Shown: piece after piece, positions 31,676 through 44,046 of the stretch
How the letters are laid out: the number at the start of each line of letters is the position of its first letter
Position numbering within the stretch: the stretch's first letter is position 1
Origin: Nothopassalora personata
Taxonomy: Eukaryota > Ascomycota > Dothideomycetes > Mycosphaerellales > Mycosphaerellaceae
Length of the DNA stretch: 64,000 bases
Assembly (NCBI GenBank): GCA_033816765.1
Contig: CM066288.1
Location: 2,480,001-2,544,000, forward strand
Reading direction: 5' to 3'
Position numbers and translations under genes: made by a program
Notes under the pieces: model-generated
What the model was told of the DNA's origin: nothing
What the model saw: only the letters and a program-made list of their open reading frames with translations
Database searches by the model: none

Positions 31676-34600
31676 ACAAAGAAGCACTAGTAAAGGGGTG
31701 GAACGCAGTTAAGAGTTCTATGAATAGGAATCTTGTATATACTAACGTACTCCTAAACGAAAGTTACGGAACGTTTACCCTTATCGATAAAGGATATATG
31801 TGCTATGCTATAATTAACGGAGACTTAGCGAAAGGCCTCGGTCTCACGTATGTTAGTAACGAGAGCCGCAAGGCTATAGGGTTTACGAAGGCAATACGGA
31901 ACTCGATCGAAGGAGTAGTCGCCTTCCGTATAGAAATTGCCGGGATCTACTAGGTAGTTTATGCTTATGTCGTGCCTAATCTAGACTTCCCTATAATCCT
32001 AGGGAACCCGTAGAAGGCGCACAATTAGATCCGGACCGCGCCTAAAAAGCACCGGTACTACTACGGCTTAGTAAAGAAATAGGTACCCGAAGGGCGTAAC
32101 TACGAAGAACACGAGTCGGGTAAGCGTTTCGCTACGATTGCCGCGGTAACCGTGGAAGATATTAAGAAAGCCCTTAGTAAGAAGGAGCCGCCTACGCGAG
32201 AGGAACTTAAGAAGGGCTTGCCTCTAGAACTTTAGGATATGTTGCCGTTGTTTTCTACTAGAGAAGCTAATAAACTAGCTCTACACCGCGGCGACCTTAA
32301 CTATAAGATCGAGATACGGACGAAAGCCGACGGAAGCCCGGAACCATTGCCCTAGGGACCGCTCTATAGCATGTCGAAAGACGAGCTACTTGTCCTCCGG
32401 AAGTCGCTAACGGAGCTGTAGCGTAAGGGTTACATTCGCCCCTCTACCTTAGAAGCGGCGGCTCCCGTCCTGTTCGTAAAGAAGCCCGGGGGAGGACTTA
32501 GGTTCTACTACGATTATAGAGCACTGAACTTGATTACTAAGTAGGACCGTTACCCGCTTCTATTAATCCCGGAAACCATTCGGAACCTAACGGGCGCTAG
32601 GTAGATTACGAAGGTTAACGTTATTGCCGCATTCCATTACCTCCGGATAGCTCGAGGTGAAGAGTATAAGACGGCTTTTCGAACTAGATTCGGTCTATGG
32701 GAATAGCTAGTATACCCGTTCGGTTTGTCCGGGGCCCCCGTAACATTCTAGCGGTACATTAACAGTTTATTACGGGACTACCTAGACGACTTTACCTCGG
32801 CCTACGCTAACGACGTCGTCATTTACTCCGACGGAACAAAAGAGGACCATTTCTAGAAGGTTCGCATCGTGCTCTAGAAGCTTTAGGACGGAGGCCTTTT
32901 CCTAGATCTAGGGAAGTGTAAGTTCGTATAGAAGAAGGTTAAGTACCTCGGGTTCATTGTACATGCCGACGGGATAGGAGTGGGACCCGACCCCGAAAAG
33001 GTAGTAGTAGTAAAGGACTAGAAGGCACTAGTTACCTAGAAGGAAGTGCGGCGGTTCTTAGGCTTCGCGAACTACTACCGAATGTTTATTCTAAACTATT
33101 TAAAGCTCGCCGAGCCCTTAACGTTGCTAACCGGTAAGAACAAGGTGTTTTCCTAGGGAGATCGTTAGGCCAATACGTTTAAGACCCTAAAGAACAAGTA
33201 CTATAAAGCACTAGTTTTAGCCTACTAGAACCCGGAGCTCCCTACGTTTTTAGAGACGGACTGTAGCGGCTTTACGCTTAGAGGCGCCCTCCTATAAGAA
33301 AAGGATAGAGTCGTAAGACTAGTAGGATCTTACTCGAAGAAGCTTAATAAGGCTAAGATTAACTACAACATTCACGATAAGGAGATACTCGCGGTAGTGT
33401 CCTATCTTAAGAAATGGGCTCCCGAGTTAAAAACATGTAGGCCCTTTACAATCTAGACGGACTACAAGAACCTAGAATACTTTATAACGAAGAGACAGCT
33501 CTCCGAACGGTAGATCCGGTAGGTTAAGGAAGTTACAAAGTTCCAGTTTTCACTAGTATATAGGCCGGGCACCGAGGCGATTATGCCGGATACCCTTTCT
33601 CGGAGGGAGTAGGACACGCTTAGGTAGGACGACAAGTTATTACGGAATCGCAGATTTCTTGAACCGGACATCGTGAAGAATTAGCCGGGCTCGAAGGTAG
33701 TAGACGCTAGCCCGACTATAAAGGTTTCGTTAGTACGAATCTTAGCTACGCAGTTTAGAGGACTATCCGCTATAGAAGAGGCGGATTTACCGGGCGCACT
33801 ATAGGGACCCTTCTAAGACTAAGAGCTAAACGACCTCTAGGAAAGAACTAGCGAGAAGGACAGCACGTTCTAAGCGGTATACCGCGCGATTAAGGCAGGA
33901 GCGCGTTTACTTCCTAGCGAGGTAAAACTTAAGGTGCAAGTAGGTAACTATAGTATCGACCGTAACGGGTATCTTCGCTACCGCGGTAGGATTTAGGTAC
34001 CTAGAGCTCCTAGTTCTACGGAGTCCGACTATAAGGAGGCGGACATAGCGATTCTATAGAACGACACCCTTCGAACTAAGCTAATCTAATCCGTGCACGA
34101 TTTACCGGTATACGGCTACCCTAGCCGGGACTCTATAGCATCGATACTAAGTCGTAACTTCTACTAGCCCCTATAGTCTAAGTACGTAAGGCAGTTCTTA
34201 AGGAACTGTAACTACTGCGGTAGGAATAAGGTGTAGAGAGAATAAAAACACGGCCTCCTACAACCCTTGCCGGTCCCCGACCGATTCTTCTAGGAGATCT
34301 CGATAGATTTTATAACGGACATGCCCGAGTCGTAAGGGAACACTTACCTCTAGGTAATTAAGGATCGACTAAGCAAGACCGTCGTTTTAGAAGCGATGCC
34401 TACTATGAAAGCCGAGGACTGCGCTAAAAGGTTCTTAGACTACTAGGTAAGATACTATAGCCTCCCTTAAGCTGTTACGAGTGACCGGGGTACTAACTGG
34501 ACGAGTACCTTCTAGAGGACCTTCTGTCGTTTAACCGGTATAAAATAGAGGCTTAGCTCCGCCTACTACCTATAAACTAACGGAGGCCCGGAACGGTTAA

Positions 34601-35400
34601 ACTAGGAAGTCTAGGCTTACCTTCGCAACTACATTAACTATAAGCAGTCCGACTGGAAACGCTAGCTCCCCACGGAGTAACTTACTCTAAACGCGCGGTA
34701 TTACGCTAGGCTAGGAATAAGCCCCTTCTTCGCGGTATACGGATACGAGGTACTATTACCCGTTTAGTTACAACCGGATCTAGAGACCTCTCAGTTAGAC
34801 GCCGCGTAACGGGCAACGCTATTCGTGGAAAGGATGTAAAAGATCACGTACCTATGTTAGGCGAGCATAGCGGAAGCCGCCTAAAAATAGGAGGACTACG
34901 CTAACCGGGATAGGAAGCCCGTACTAATCTATCGTGTAGGCGACAAAGTTTAGCTAGATCTACGTAACTATGTTACTATACGACTAAAGAAGAGCCTCGA
35001 CTATAGACACGCGAAGTATACGGTAGTAGAAGTAATCTTACCGTTGTCTATACGCTTATCTAGGATCCCCGACGGGATCTACCCGGTCTTCTAACCTAAC
35101 TTGCTACGACCTATAAGCTAAGACCCCTTACCTAGACAGGAGATCGATAATAAATAGCCGGACCCCATTATAATTTAGTCTTACAAAGAGTAGTAGGTAG
35201 AAGAGATCCTTTACGCTAGGACTAAGGTTAGAGGTAGAGGCCGAGTGCGCGAAGTCCTAGTGAAATAGACCGGATACTACAAGCCTACATAGGAACCATT
35301 AGGGTACCTCGCGGACATAGCGGCCGCGGATAACTTCGAGAGGAAATATAGTAACCTAATAACGCATAACGGACCAAAGGAGGCATAGGATACGAATAGA
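31643..35400 (+). pseudogene. Element B pol (PR-RT-RH-IN-chromodomain), degraded
   Basis: The protease region (TLID.G, LDFPIILGNP) keeps a 77-codon open piece at 31720-31953. RT is near 32490-32960; its active-site box reads YANDVVIYSD near 32802-32830, the first catalytic Asp lost to Asn by G-to-A. RNase H ETDCSGF is near 33252. Integrase DDE motifs are ISIDFITDMP near 34298, VTSDRGTNW near 34477 and the PERLN glutamate near 34588. A chromodomain (VEEILYARTKVRGRGR…TGYYKPT.EP) lies near 35197-35350. RIP stops are frequent. It was the replication and integration polyprotein of a chromovirus. Confidence 0.82.
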
Positions 35401-36831
35401 AGGGGGAAAAGGCGAAAAGGGTAAGGATTACTAGGGATTTAGCGTAGACATAGGCGTTTAGGAAAAGGTAGGCGTTCTTTTAGGTTAGGGAGTCTTTTTA
35501 GGAGATAGAGAGAAGTTAGAAGGAATAGGTAAGTTTAAGAGCATTTTATTTTAGCGGCGTCCGCCGTAAAAGTAGCGGAGCCCGATCCCTTTCGAGATAG
35601 CTACATACTATAGTGGCCCGGTCGCGGCCCGCGCAAAAGACGAGGGTGCCCGAAGGCTAGTTAGTAGAGGCCGAGGCCTAACGTACGCGGCGCTAGCCTA
35701 GCTAGAGGTCGCGTAGGGCGCCCCCGGGACTAAGAGGTCGGTTAGCTATAGTTTTATAACGGGGCCCGTAGTATATACGTCTACCTAAAGGTAAGCTAAG
35801 CATTAGCTACAGTGCCTATAACCTTAGCGGCGACCGTACTAAAAGGATCGGTAAGCGCGTATAAAGAGGCGGAGGTCGTGGAAACTTACCGGGAGAGTAT
35901 GCTAGCACGCTAGAGAGGCTTTAAAGCCTTCTAGGCTTTAAGAACGGCGCGGAGCTTAGTACGGGCGTCGTCGCTAAAAGACCGTAAGCCGGTAGAAAAG
36001 TCGCGGAGGACGCTAGGGAGGATACTTACGCACGGTTCTAGTTAGTAGCGCGGGTCTACTTAGTATAGGCGGCGTAGGCGAGCTCCGGCCTAAAACGCGC
36101 GGTTAGCGATAATTTTCCTTCGGGGCCCGCGCAATATAGACATGTCCTCGCAATGCTTACGATTAGTATTATAGACCTAGTAGGCGCGCGCGGTTACGCC
36201 CTAACGATAATTAGCGGACCCCGATAAGAATAGGACGAGGACCGGTACTTATATACTAGGAGACGTAGTCTACGCTAGTAGAGGCGTAGGGGACGCAGTA
36301 GATGCGGCGTTAGGCTATTTTGTGCTAGGCTCCGGTTAGAGTGTTTCGGTCTTCGTAGGAATTTATTCGGACTTACTTAATAGTGTTGATAGGAGATGTA
36401 GTAGTAGTGGTTTCTATTCACAGCATACTATTAGTATCTACCGGAACCCGTAGGGAAAATGTCGTCTCCCTAAGCGATAGACATAAGATGCGCGAATATG
36501 CCCCTAAGGCTAGAGACGCTTAGCTAGGGGGAGGGGGAGGGGCGACTTACGCGTGCGGTTAGTAATAAAAAAAAGAAAGAAAAGAAAAAAGAGAACGAGA
36601 ACCGGAAGATATGTTCTAGGCTCCTATTGTTTACATGTGACAATAGCTATTGTTACTTAGTAGACAATAGTAAACCTTACACTTACCTAGGTAACAATAC
36701 TTCATCTCGGCGTCGGCGGGGCCAGACAATAAGGAAGAGAAGCTCGGGCACTTCCTATTGCGAGCCTAACAAAAACACCTGGGACAATAGACTCTAGGGC
36801 GGAGCTATAACTAGGGGCGGCGGAGGAGGAA
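35401..36831. other. Element B region between pol and 3' end, no assigned gene
   Basis: About 1.4 kb, CG-rich for this block. Its minus strand reads for long distances in more than one frame if TAG/TAA are former Gln codons, so an antisense accessory gene is possible but not demonstrated. Two related segments (near 35740-35800 and 36090-36150, each around GGGGCCCG) suggest an internal direct duplication. The homologous DNA lies at 44080-45560 in B''. Confidence 0.4.
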
Positions 36832-36844
36832 GGGGGGGGGGGGG

Positions 36845-37613
36845 TATTGATTGATTGATTATTCCATTAACGTGCTATTTGAGTCAAAGACTATGCAACA
36901 CGGGTCTCGAGAACGAGACCAAAATTTGAGAGAAGGAGAAAAGCCCCGTCGTACCCCGGACGTAAAAACTCCTTAAAAGATGCGAGCAACGCTCGCCATT
37001 CGAACCGTAAATCGAATATATTGCGGCGTAGTACGCGCGTACCCGGTAGTCGTGTCTTGTCGAGAATTGCGGTTTGTCGCCTTGCCCCGGGCGAGACAAG
37101 TTTTGCGCCCGTGTCTCGTTCTTGTTTTAAAAAGCCAAGCCGGCCGTACCCGTACGCACCGAGCAAAATCCCAAGAAACACCCGTTGCCTCTGTTTCAAT
37201 CCAGTCGCGTTCTCCGGTCTCGAGTGTAGCTCCTCGGTCGCAGTGGCCTCGCTGTCGTCCCCCCCTCGGCCTCTCTTGGTTCCAGCCGTGCAGTATACGT
37301 GGTTTGCGCCCCTAAACGCCTCTCTTGGTTCCAACCGGCAGTTTACGTGGTTTGCCGGGACGACAGGTAGACAGCGCCTTCGTTGTTCGAGCGACGTGTA
37401 CGCTATGTACGTCGCTTTCCCTTCTCGCAGTTCCGGAGTTCTTGTTTGTAGATTTTGAGCGTATCTCGTTCGTTCGGTTCGTCCGACCTGTCTTTTCTTG
37501 TTTCGAGTCGAGTAGGCTTGTATTTTTCGAGAGAGAGAGTCTTAGTTTCTTTTCGTCGTAACGAAGATACTTACGTCGTCCGCCGCGTGAAGGCGCTCTC
37601 TATAGGACGACTA
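36845..37613 (+). repeat. Repeat X, copy 3, inserted between two G-tracts in element B
   Basis: About 770 bp lying between a 13-G tract (36832-36844) and an 11-G tract (37614-37624) at the polypurine tract of B. Copy B'' has the tract directly next to its LTR with no X, so X is an insertion. This copy retains many CpA/TpG sites and is far less RIPed than its host. It holds two 49-bp-spaced copies of CCTCTCTTGGTTCCA (37270 and 37319). Several frames of up to 147 codons are open, but none looks like a known protein. Confidence 0.7.
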
Positions 37614-37624
37614 GGGGGGGGGGG
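37614..37624 (+). other. Element B polypurine tract next to the 3' LTR
   Basis: Eleven G followed by TAG and the LTR start at 37628. A 13-G tract on the far side of X (36832-36844, preceded by GGAGGAGGAA) looks like the original or duplicated tract. Confidence 0.6.
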
Positions 37625-37627
37625 TAG

Positions 37628-37789
37628 TATAAGGGGCGGGCCCCTGTTTCTTAGCATAGGCTGCGCCTATGCGTTCGGATTGCTTTCCGACACCTTTTCC
37701 TCGGACAGCGTGTGACTTCCCCTTTCTTCTATATCGAACTTATTACAAACTTCATGGAACTTTAGTGTATACGTCGTTCACCCGTAATA
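37628..37789 (+). repeat. Element B 3' LTR
   Basis: 162 bp, homologous to the 5' LTR with only base substitutions (start TATAAGG for TGTAAGG, end CCCGTAATA for CCCGTAACA). It is followed by the AGTAA duplication at 37790-37794. Confidence 0.92.
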
Positions 37790-37794
37790 AGTAA

Positions 37795-40580
37795 AGTCCG
37801 TATAGCGACATAGTAAGCGTTAATCACTTAATCTAGTATGCTCCGCAGCTCTACGAGTTAGCCTTATGTTACTAGCCTTGCTATAGCTACCGCGTTAGCT
37901 TAAGTCGGACTACTAAGAAGCTCGTCTTTACTACCTTCGTCGCTAGCTACGTTATTATCGTTATTAATAGCTAGATTGCTACTATAAGCGCTACGGCACT
38001 TATAACGTTAGCTATATAAGGTGTCGTTCTTCTTATAGCTATAGGCTCTACCGTTGCAGTAGCGCTTCGTCGTCTTATTCGGCTAGTAGTTACACTTTAC
38101 TTAACTACTATCGCGCTAGCTACCGCGCTAGCTACTATTAAATAGACGTGTTAGCTTACTATTACGTCGAGCTTACTACGTCGATAACTAACTGCCTAGC
38201 GGAGGTATTACTTAACTGTTCGGATCTAGTCGCTCTACGCGTATCGCTTTACGTCGTGTACTAAACTGTCCTTCGCTAGCTTAGTAAGCTGTCGTAGCAC
38301 GGCTACGCCTTCGCTTTAGTCTTATTCGTAGCTTAATAGGGCGGTTGTCTACCTCGTTTATAACGCGTGTCGTAACTAGTAGTACGTGTTACTTATCGAA
38401 GTCCTTGCTCTTAAACTTCGTGCCGCTCTTAAGCTTAATATAGACCTTATAAGCGTACGGTAGACCGTATGTTGTAACGAAGACGCCTATATAAGGTAGA
38501 CGCGTAAAGGTAAGGTTAGATTATTCTTCTCGTAGCTACTTCTATATAATAACCTTCCGCTCGTCTAGTAGCTTAAGATCCTTAACGTTAACGATACGGA
38601 TAAGCTTATCGTAGAACGCGTCGCGAGTGAATCGTGTAGGAGCTTATAACTATGCCTTCGCGAGTGCTATAATATAGCGGTCGATCTAATAGACGTAGAA
38701 CGGCATTATCTTCTTAATAAGTGTTAGTAGATTAGCTCGTGCTGTTGCTAGCTACGCCTTAAGACTAGTATAAGCTCCCTTACCTAGCGAAGTAACGCGT
38801 AAACTATAGTACATAATCTTATCTATCTATGCCTTTATATAGAGGTGTTTATAAGGCTACTAGCTACTATCGAGATACTTAACGAAGTCTAGCTATTAAT
38901 CGTCCGTGCCGGCACGCTTAAGTAGCGTAGATACTACTTTATCGAACAGTTCTTCGGTATCTACGTTAACATAGTTATAGTATAGCGACATAGCTTCTTC
39001 TATCTCGTCTATTATTACGAGCTAACTATTAACGCTCTTTATCGGTTTAAGCTTATCTTAATAATTGGCCTTTACGTCGGTATTTATATGCTACGTATAG
39101 AGCATAAAGTCGATAGGGTAATTAAGGTCTAATTCGTCTCCGAACACGAGCCGTAGCGCCTTTATTAACGCCCTATTACGGTTATATAGTATAAGCGAAG
39201 GCAGCTCGATCTTATACTATAAGAAGAGCGCTCGCAATTGCCTTATAACCTAGACGTAGTTAAACTACTTCTCGCTAGGTATAAGGACGTAAGCTAATAG
39301 TATCGTTAAGCTAACGCGTATAATTATAACAACGGCGATAAGAGGTATGCTATAACGCTACGTTCGATACGTTATGTCGATAATAAGTAGCTCGTAATTG
39401 TCCTTAAGTATGTCGACGAGCTTTAGATAAGCCTAGAGTAGATATTTTAGCTCGTTATCGCTATACGTGTTCTTATCTTCGTCCTTACTAATATAGCCGT
39501 CGTCGTGCTCTTTACCCTATTGCTTACTCTTAATATAGAAGTTCTTAAGCTCTAGTATCTCGAACGTTCGCTCGACAGTCGTACTATAATTAAGCTAGAT
39601 GTTGCGGAGCTTATTGTACTCGTTATAGATGTCTTTTATAATGAATAGATTGTTACTATCCGGATTAATAAACTACTCCTTAAGCTAACTACGTACTCGT
39701 TTCGGTTCGATGCTAGAGACTCGCGTATTACGAAGGAAAGCAACTACTTCTTATTTACGAGCTCGTTAACGATAAAGAGGTAAACTAGATAGATAAACAG
39801 CGATATAGTTATAAGACTTAGAGTTATAATATAGGCGCTAGTCTCCGCTAACATAGGTAACGCCTTTGCCTTCGCGTATATATCGACCTTACTCTTTCGA
39901 GTTTATAGCGACTAGTATTAGCTTTATTTTACACCCTATGTTGTTACTCTACTTCTCTCTTATAGTAGTACGCTTGCCCTTCGTACTACTAATATTGCGA
40001 GTAGGTATACTATTCGTATAGCCTAAGGGGACCTTATAGATCGCGTTACTAATCTTTCTATTGCTACCGAGTCGTGTAAGTAAATATCTAGCCTACTTCG
40101 CGTGTTTATAAGTAGCCTCTTTGTACTCTTCGAAGGACGAGTATATCCGAGCCTCTAGTAGTAGGGGAAGTTGCGTTATATCGAGCGAAGTATCGCTATC
40201 GCTGTCTTTACTAAATCTATAAAAGGACTCGCTATCGTCTTCGTTACTGCTATTACCGACACGACGGTAGATGTCGTTAATCTAATCTTCGTCGCTGTCG
40301 TCGTCGCCGCCTTCGAGGATGTCGTTCGTAAGATCTAGTTCTTCGTAATCGATAGGTACGAAGATCGAGCCTCCTAGTGAGGAGTAGCGAAAAGGACGTG
40401 CTTTATATACTCGTTTACGGCGCTCTAATAATGTCGATCGACCTCTATACGTGTTATCGATTAATAGCAGTACGAAGTCGTTAATATCGCTGTCTATAGC
40501 GTATGTTTAGACTATAATAGCGATAGATTTCGAGGTGTTCGTATTAAGGTGACGCTATAGGCGCGATTTTGGCGAAGTGG
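37795..40580 (-). pseudogene. C2 MULE transposase, RIP-inactivated
   Basis: Minus-strand copy of the C1 transposase with the same domain order and equivalent stops. It includes the minus-strand equivalent of the 63-codon N-terminal piece near 40290-40480 and the catalytic core near 39060-39390. The 3' end of the gene lies on the other side of element B (30000-30218). Its stops and Asp-to-Asn-type changes resemble those of C1, since RIP acts on all copies. It is not functional. Confidence 0.75.
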
Positions 40581-40761
40581 GATAACGTAGCTGCGGGAGC
40601 TGCCGACTGCGCGCAGTTCTCAGATTCCGGCCGTAGTTCTAAGAATAGCCCGGCCGGCGAAACTGCGGCCTAGCTTATAAGTGTAGGGTTAAGATCTTCA
40701 AAGTTCACTGCACGATAAATAAAATTCTAGTGCACGATAAATAGCAGTGCCGGTAAATTAT

Positions 40762-43700
40762 ATATAATTTTCTCTTAGTATCTCTAGCTACCTCTCTAAC
40801 GGTACCTTAGTAAATATATAAATATATAACTAGTGTACTATTTTATATACTTAGTCTATCTTTAATAATGATATATAAAGGTTAATATACAATTGCCTAC
40901 TTAACTAGAGAAAGAATTAGAGTAAAATATAACAACAAAATACCAAAAATAAAGTACTAACTAAAGACTAATAGAGATTTAATAGAACATCCCTCTATAA
41001 GGCTTTATACTCGTAAGGAGTACTCTATAGACGTAACGTAAACTACATTTAAAATTTGGATATAAAGTTATCTTATAGTTTAATCTCTAGCTTTATAGTA
41101 TTAATATAGATTACTTCTATTAGGGCCAAGGACCTAATTCCCTAAAGATAGATATATATTAAGAAAATAAAATATATAAGAACTAATGTTAATATAAGAA
41201 GTTATAGTCTCCTTAGTTATAAATAGTATATTTAGCTAGGAAAGTATATCTTTAACATAGTACTCCTAGTTATTATATATATAACTAATTTTATTAAAAG
41301 AGCGGTAGTAACAGCGTTAGCTTTTAGACGTCCTAGTTACTACTAGTTACTATACCGTTATTAAAGATTAGATAGCCAGACTCTCTCCTAGATTAACAAT
41401 TCTTTCTAGAAGATAGATAGTATTAACGGTACTAGGTTCCTAGGAAAGTTCCTCTTCTAGTATAGAACGTATCTAATATACCTCTTCTTTCTTAGAGAGT
41501 AGAACCTTCTTTAGAAGATAAGAAGTAAGTAGTCTAGTCATAAGGTTACCGTAAAGGTTCTCTAGCCTATAGGAGTATAGGAATCTTGGTACTTTGTCTT
41601 CTCCTATAGGTATTTTATTTTATCCTATAGTTACTTTATTCTCTACTTATTTATGGATTTTAACATACCGCGCTAGCTACATATAATCTTCTTAGAGCGG
41701 CTCTTCTTAATATCATTTTATTCTATTAATACTATCATTTAGTATTCTTATTTTTAGTTAAGTTGTAGTACTCCTTTACTTAACACTGAATTTCTGTAAT
41801 AATTTAGTACCTTATCTAGAATAGTTAAAAGTCTATCTAGTAACTAAGTTTATAGCTAAAGAAGAGTTACGTAATCTCTTACTATATCCTAGTCATTATT
41901 CCTTAACCTAGGATGTTAGGCCTTAATAGAGAGTTCTATATTATAAATAAATATAAATGCTACTAGAGTATTACTAAGAGTATAGTAAGTTATTATCTAT
42001 TTATCCTATACTACTATAGATCTATACTTTTACTAGCTATTCTACTAGCTACGTATTATGTTTATTAGAGTAGCTAGAACATAGTTTTATCTAACCTTAA
42101 TCTAAGGGTTAGAGTACTAATAGTAATGTAAGTTTTTAGCTCTCTTAATATCTATACTAAGAAGGAGAAGTTCTATTTTTATATAGTAGTTTCTTACATT
42201 ATCTAGTATAAACCTACATGTATAGCTATATAAAGTAAATATCTCCTTATAAAAAGGTCTATAATCTACTTTAATATAATGTTCTTAAAGCTATTAGTTA
42301 TAGATCTTAGATCTACCTATCTAGTATATAACTCTCTTACTATAAGAAGGGCTCCTACTACCTTTACGTATATAGAAGTATAGGCCTATCTCTTCCCCAC
42401 GAGTAATTATAACGTAGGATATAGTTCTATAGCGCGAGAATAGCTATTCTAAAAGTACCTTAGTAGGTATAACCTATAACATCATAAGTAGGATTTGTAT
42501 ATACTATTGTACTAGTACCTTCTACTTAGTTTCTTAGTAATACTTAGTAGAACAGTAGCCTTAGGTTTTATATTAACCCTTAATTAGTTAGTTATATATA
42601 GTAAGCCTATTTACTACTTAGTAGTATAGTATGTTATATTTTACTTATCTATATAGTACTCTATCCTAAATTATAAAGTTATAGGTCCTTTAACTATTCT
42701 TATACTACTAGAGAAGACTTATATATTCTAGTCTCCCTCTCTTAATAATTATTTAGGTAAGAAGGCGAAACTTATAGATATACTTTTCCGGGTCTACTAG
42801 TACTTTATTATCTTTCTACCTATTAATAGTAACTCTTTAGATAGATAAAGATAGCCTAGGAGCGTTATTAATATAACCCTTATAGGCATTTCTAAGGTAA
42901 GTAAGTTCTTATAGAGTAGGTTTTTTAATTATAAAGCTTATATATAATAGTATATCTAGTCCTATATAGAGACGTCCTAGTATATATTATACTTTAAAGG
43001 TAAATAGATAAGTCTAAGTAATCTATTTTAGAATTACTATACTAGGTAAACTTAATAACTAGTCTTTAGATAATAAACTAAGGTATTAGTATTAATCTCT
43101 AGTATAAAGTATATATTATAAAGCTATAGTCTATACTTCCGTAGTATCTTTAGTACTTCTAGATGTTTAAGTTTACCTTAGTTATACTTCCTTTCTATAC
43201 CTAGCTATAGTCTACTCTAGTACTAATTAGTGTATTGTACCTTAGTTATTAGTAGAACGAGCTTATATAAGAATATATTCTAATCTAACTTGAGATATAT
43301 TTATATTAAGGATAATCTCTAATAGTATCATTAACCTAGGTAGTAGAATACTTAAAGGACTTTAGTAGAGGAGTACTTATTAGTAGCTTACTAATTTTAT
43401 TTGTTACCTTTCTATAGTTATTGTCCTATATAAATTTAACTTCCTTATTTATAGGCCTAGAGAAGGGCTAAGCTATAGTTAAATTATTTAGAAGTCTAGG
43501 TACGGGTATAAGGCCTAGCTATATATATATACTTTAGTAGTAGTTAAAACCTCTAGCTAGTTAACTATTGTATAAACTATAGTAGGATAGATATCTACTA
43601 TCTACATTAGTTATATAAATAATAACATTAAGTCTTTTAAATAGTAGTTAACTTTTTTTAAGGCTATTACTATCCTAGTACGGTCTAGGCTCTTAAGAAT

Positions 43701-43884
43701 ACTATTAAGGGCTATACTAGACTCTACTAGGATCCTTCTAAAACCTAACCGGTGCTCTTTCTTATTATATCTAGTCTTAGGTCCTTTTACTCCTATATTA
43801 TTAAGAATTAGTTATATATTATATAATAAATATTTAGAAAATACTTCGGTTATAACTCTTATAAACTAGTTAACTAAGTTTTTA
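40762..43884. other. AT-rich RIPed DNA, no feature identified
   Basis: About 3.1 kb on the telomere side of the MULE dimer. It would have been continuous with 25691-26111 before that insertion. CpA-poor. Minus-strand frames near 43600-43880 read on if stops are former Gln codons, but two frames do so equally well and no domain is recognisable. Confidence 0.45.
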
Positions 43885-44046
43885 TATTACGGGTAAACAA
43901 CGTATATACTAAAGTTCTATAAGCTATATAATAAGTTTAATATAGAAGAACAGGAAAGTTAAACGTAGTCTAATATAAAGGTACCGGACATTAATCCGGA
44001 CGTATAGGCGTAGCCCGTACTAAGAGATAAGGGCTCGCCTCTTACA
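43885..44046 (-). repeat. B'' 3' LTR
   Basis: 162 bp, the same length as the element B LTRs. The plus strand starts TATTACGGGTAAACAACG and ends CTCGCCTCTTACA. Confidence 0.88.

Larger units (their letters stand above)
30219..37789 (+). mobile_element. Element B: full-length Ty3/gypsy chromovirus, RIPed
   Basis: 7571 bp with 162-bp LTRs at 30219-30380 and 37628-37789 and a perfect 5-bp target duplication AGTAA (30214-30218, 37790-37794). The unoccupied site is visible in the other MULE copies (49787-49791; 29079-29083 inverted). Gag, -1 frameshift site, protease, RT, RNase H, integrase and chromodomain lie in order on the + strand, all with RIP stops. A ~1.4-kb non-pol segment and an inserted X repeat precede the 3' LTR. 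Confidence 0.92.
29664..40751 (-). mobile_element. MULE C2: inverted full-length copy, split by element B
   Basis: Segments 29664-30218 and 37795-40751 add up to 3512 bp once the B insertion and its AGTAA duplication are removed. Orientation is opposite to C1. The outer flank 40752-40761 (GGTAAATTAT) matches the outer flank of C1 (AGTAAATTAC) at 8 of 10 bases, with two transitions, as expected for a RIPed 10-bp target duplication around the whole C1-C2 pair. Confidence 0.88.

Noticed and set aside
36884..37715. Overlapping open frames up to 147 codons on both strands in repeat X
   Set aside because: Several frames are open at once in CG-rich, weakly RIPed DNA; none shows a motif, and the RIPed copies do not single out one frame.
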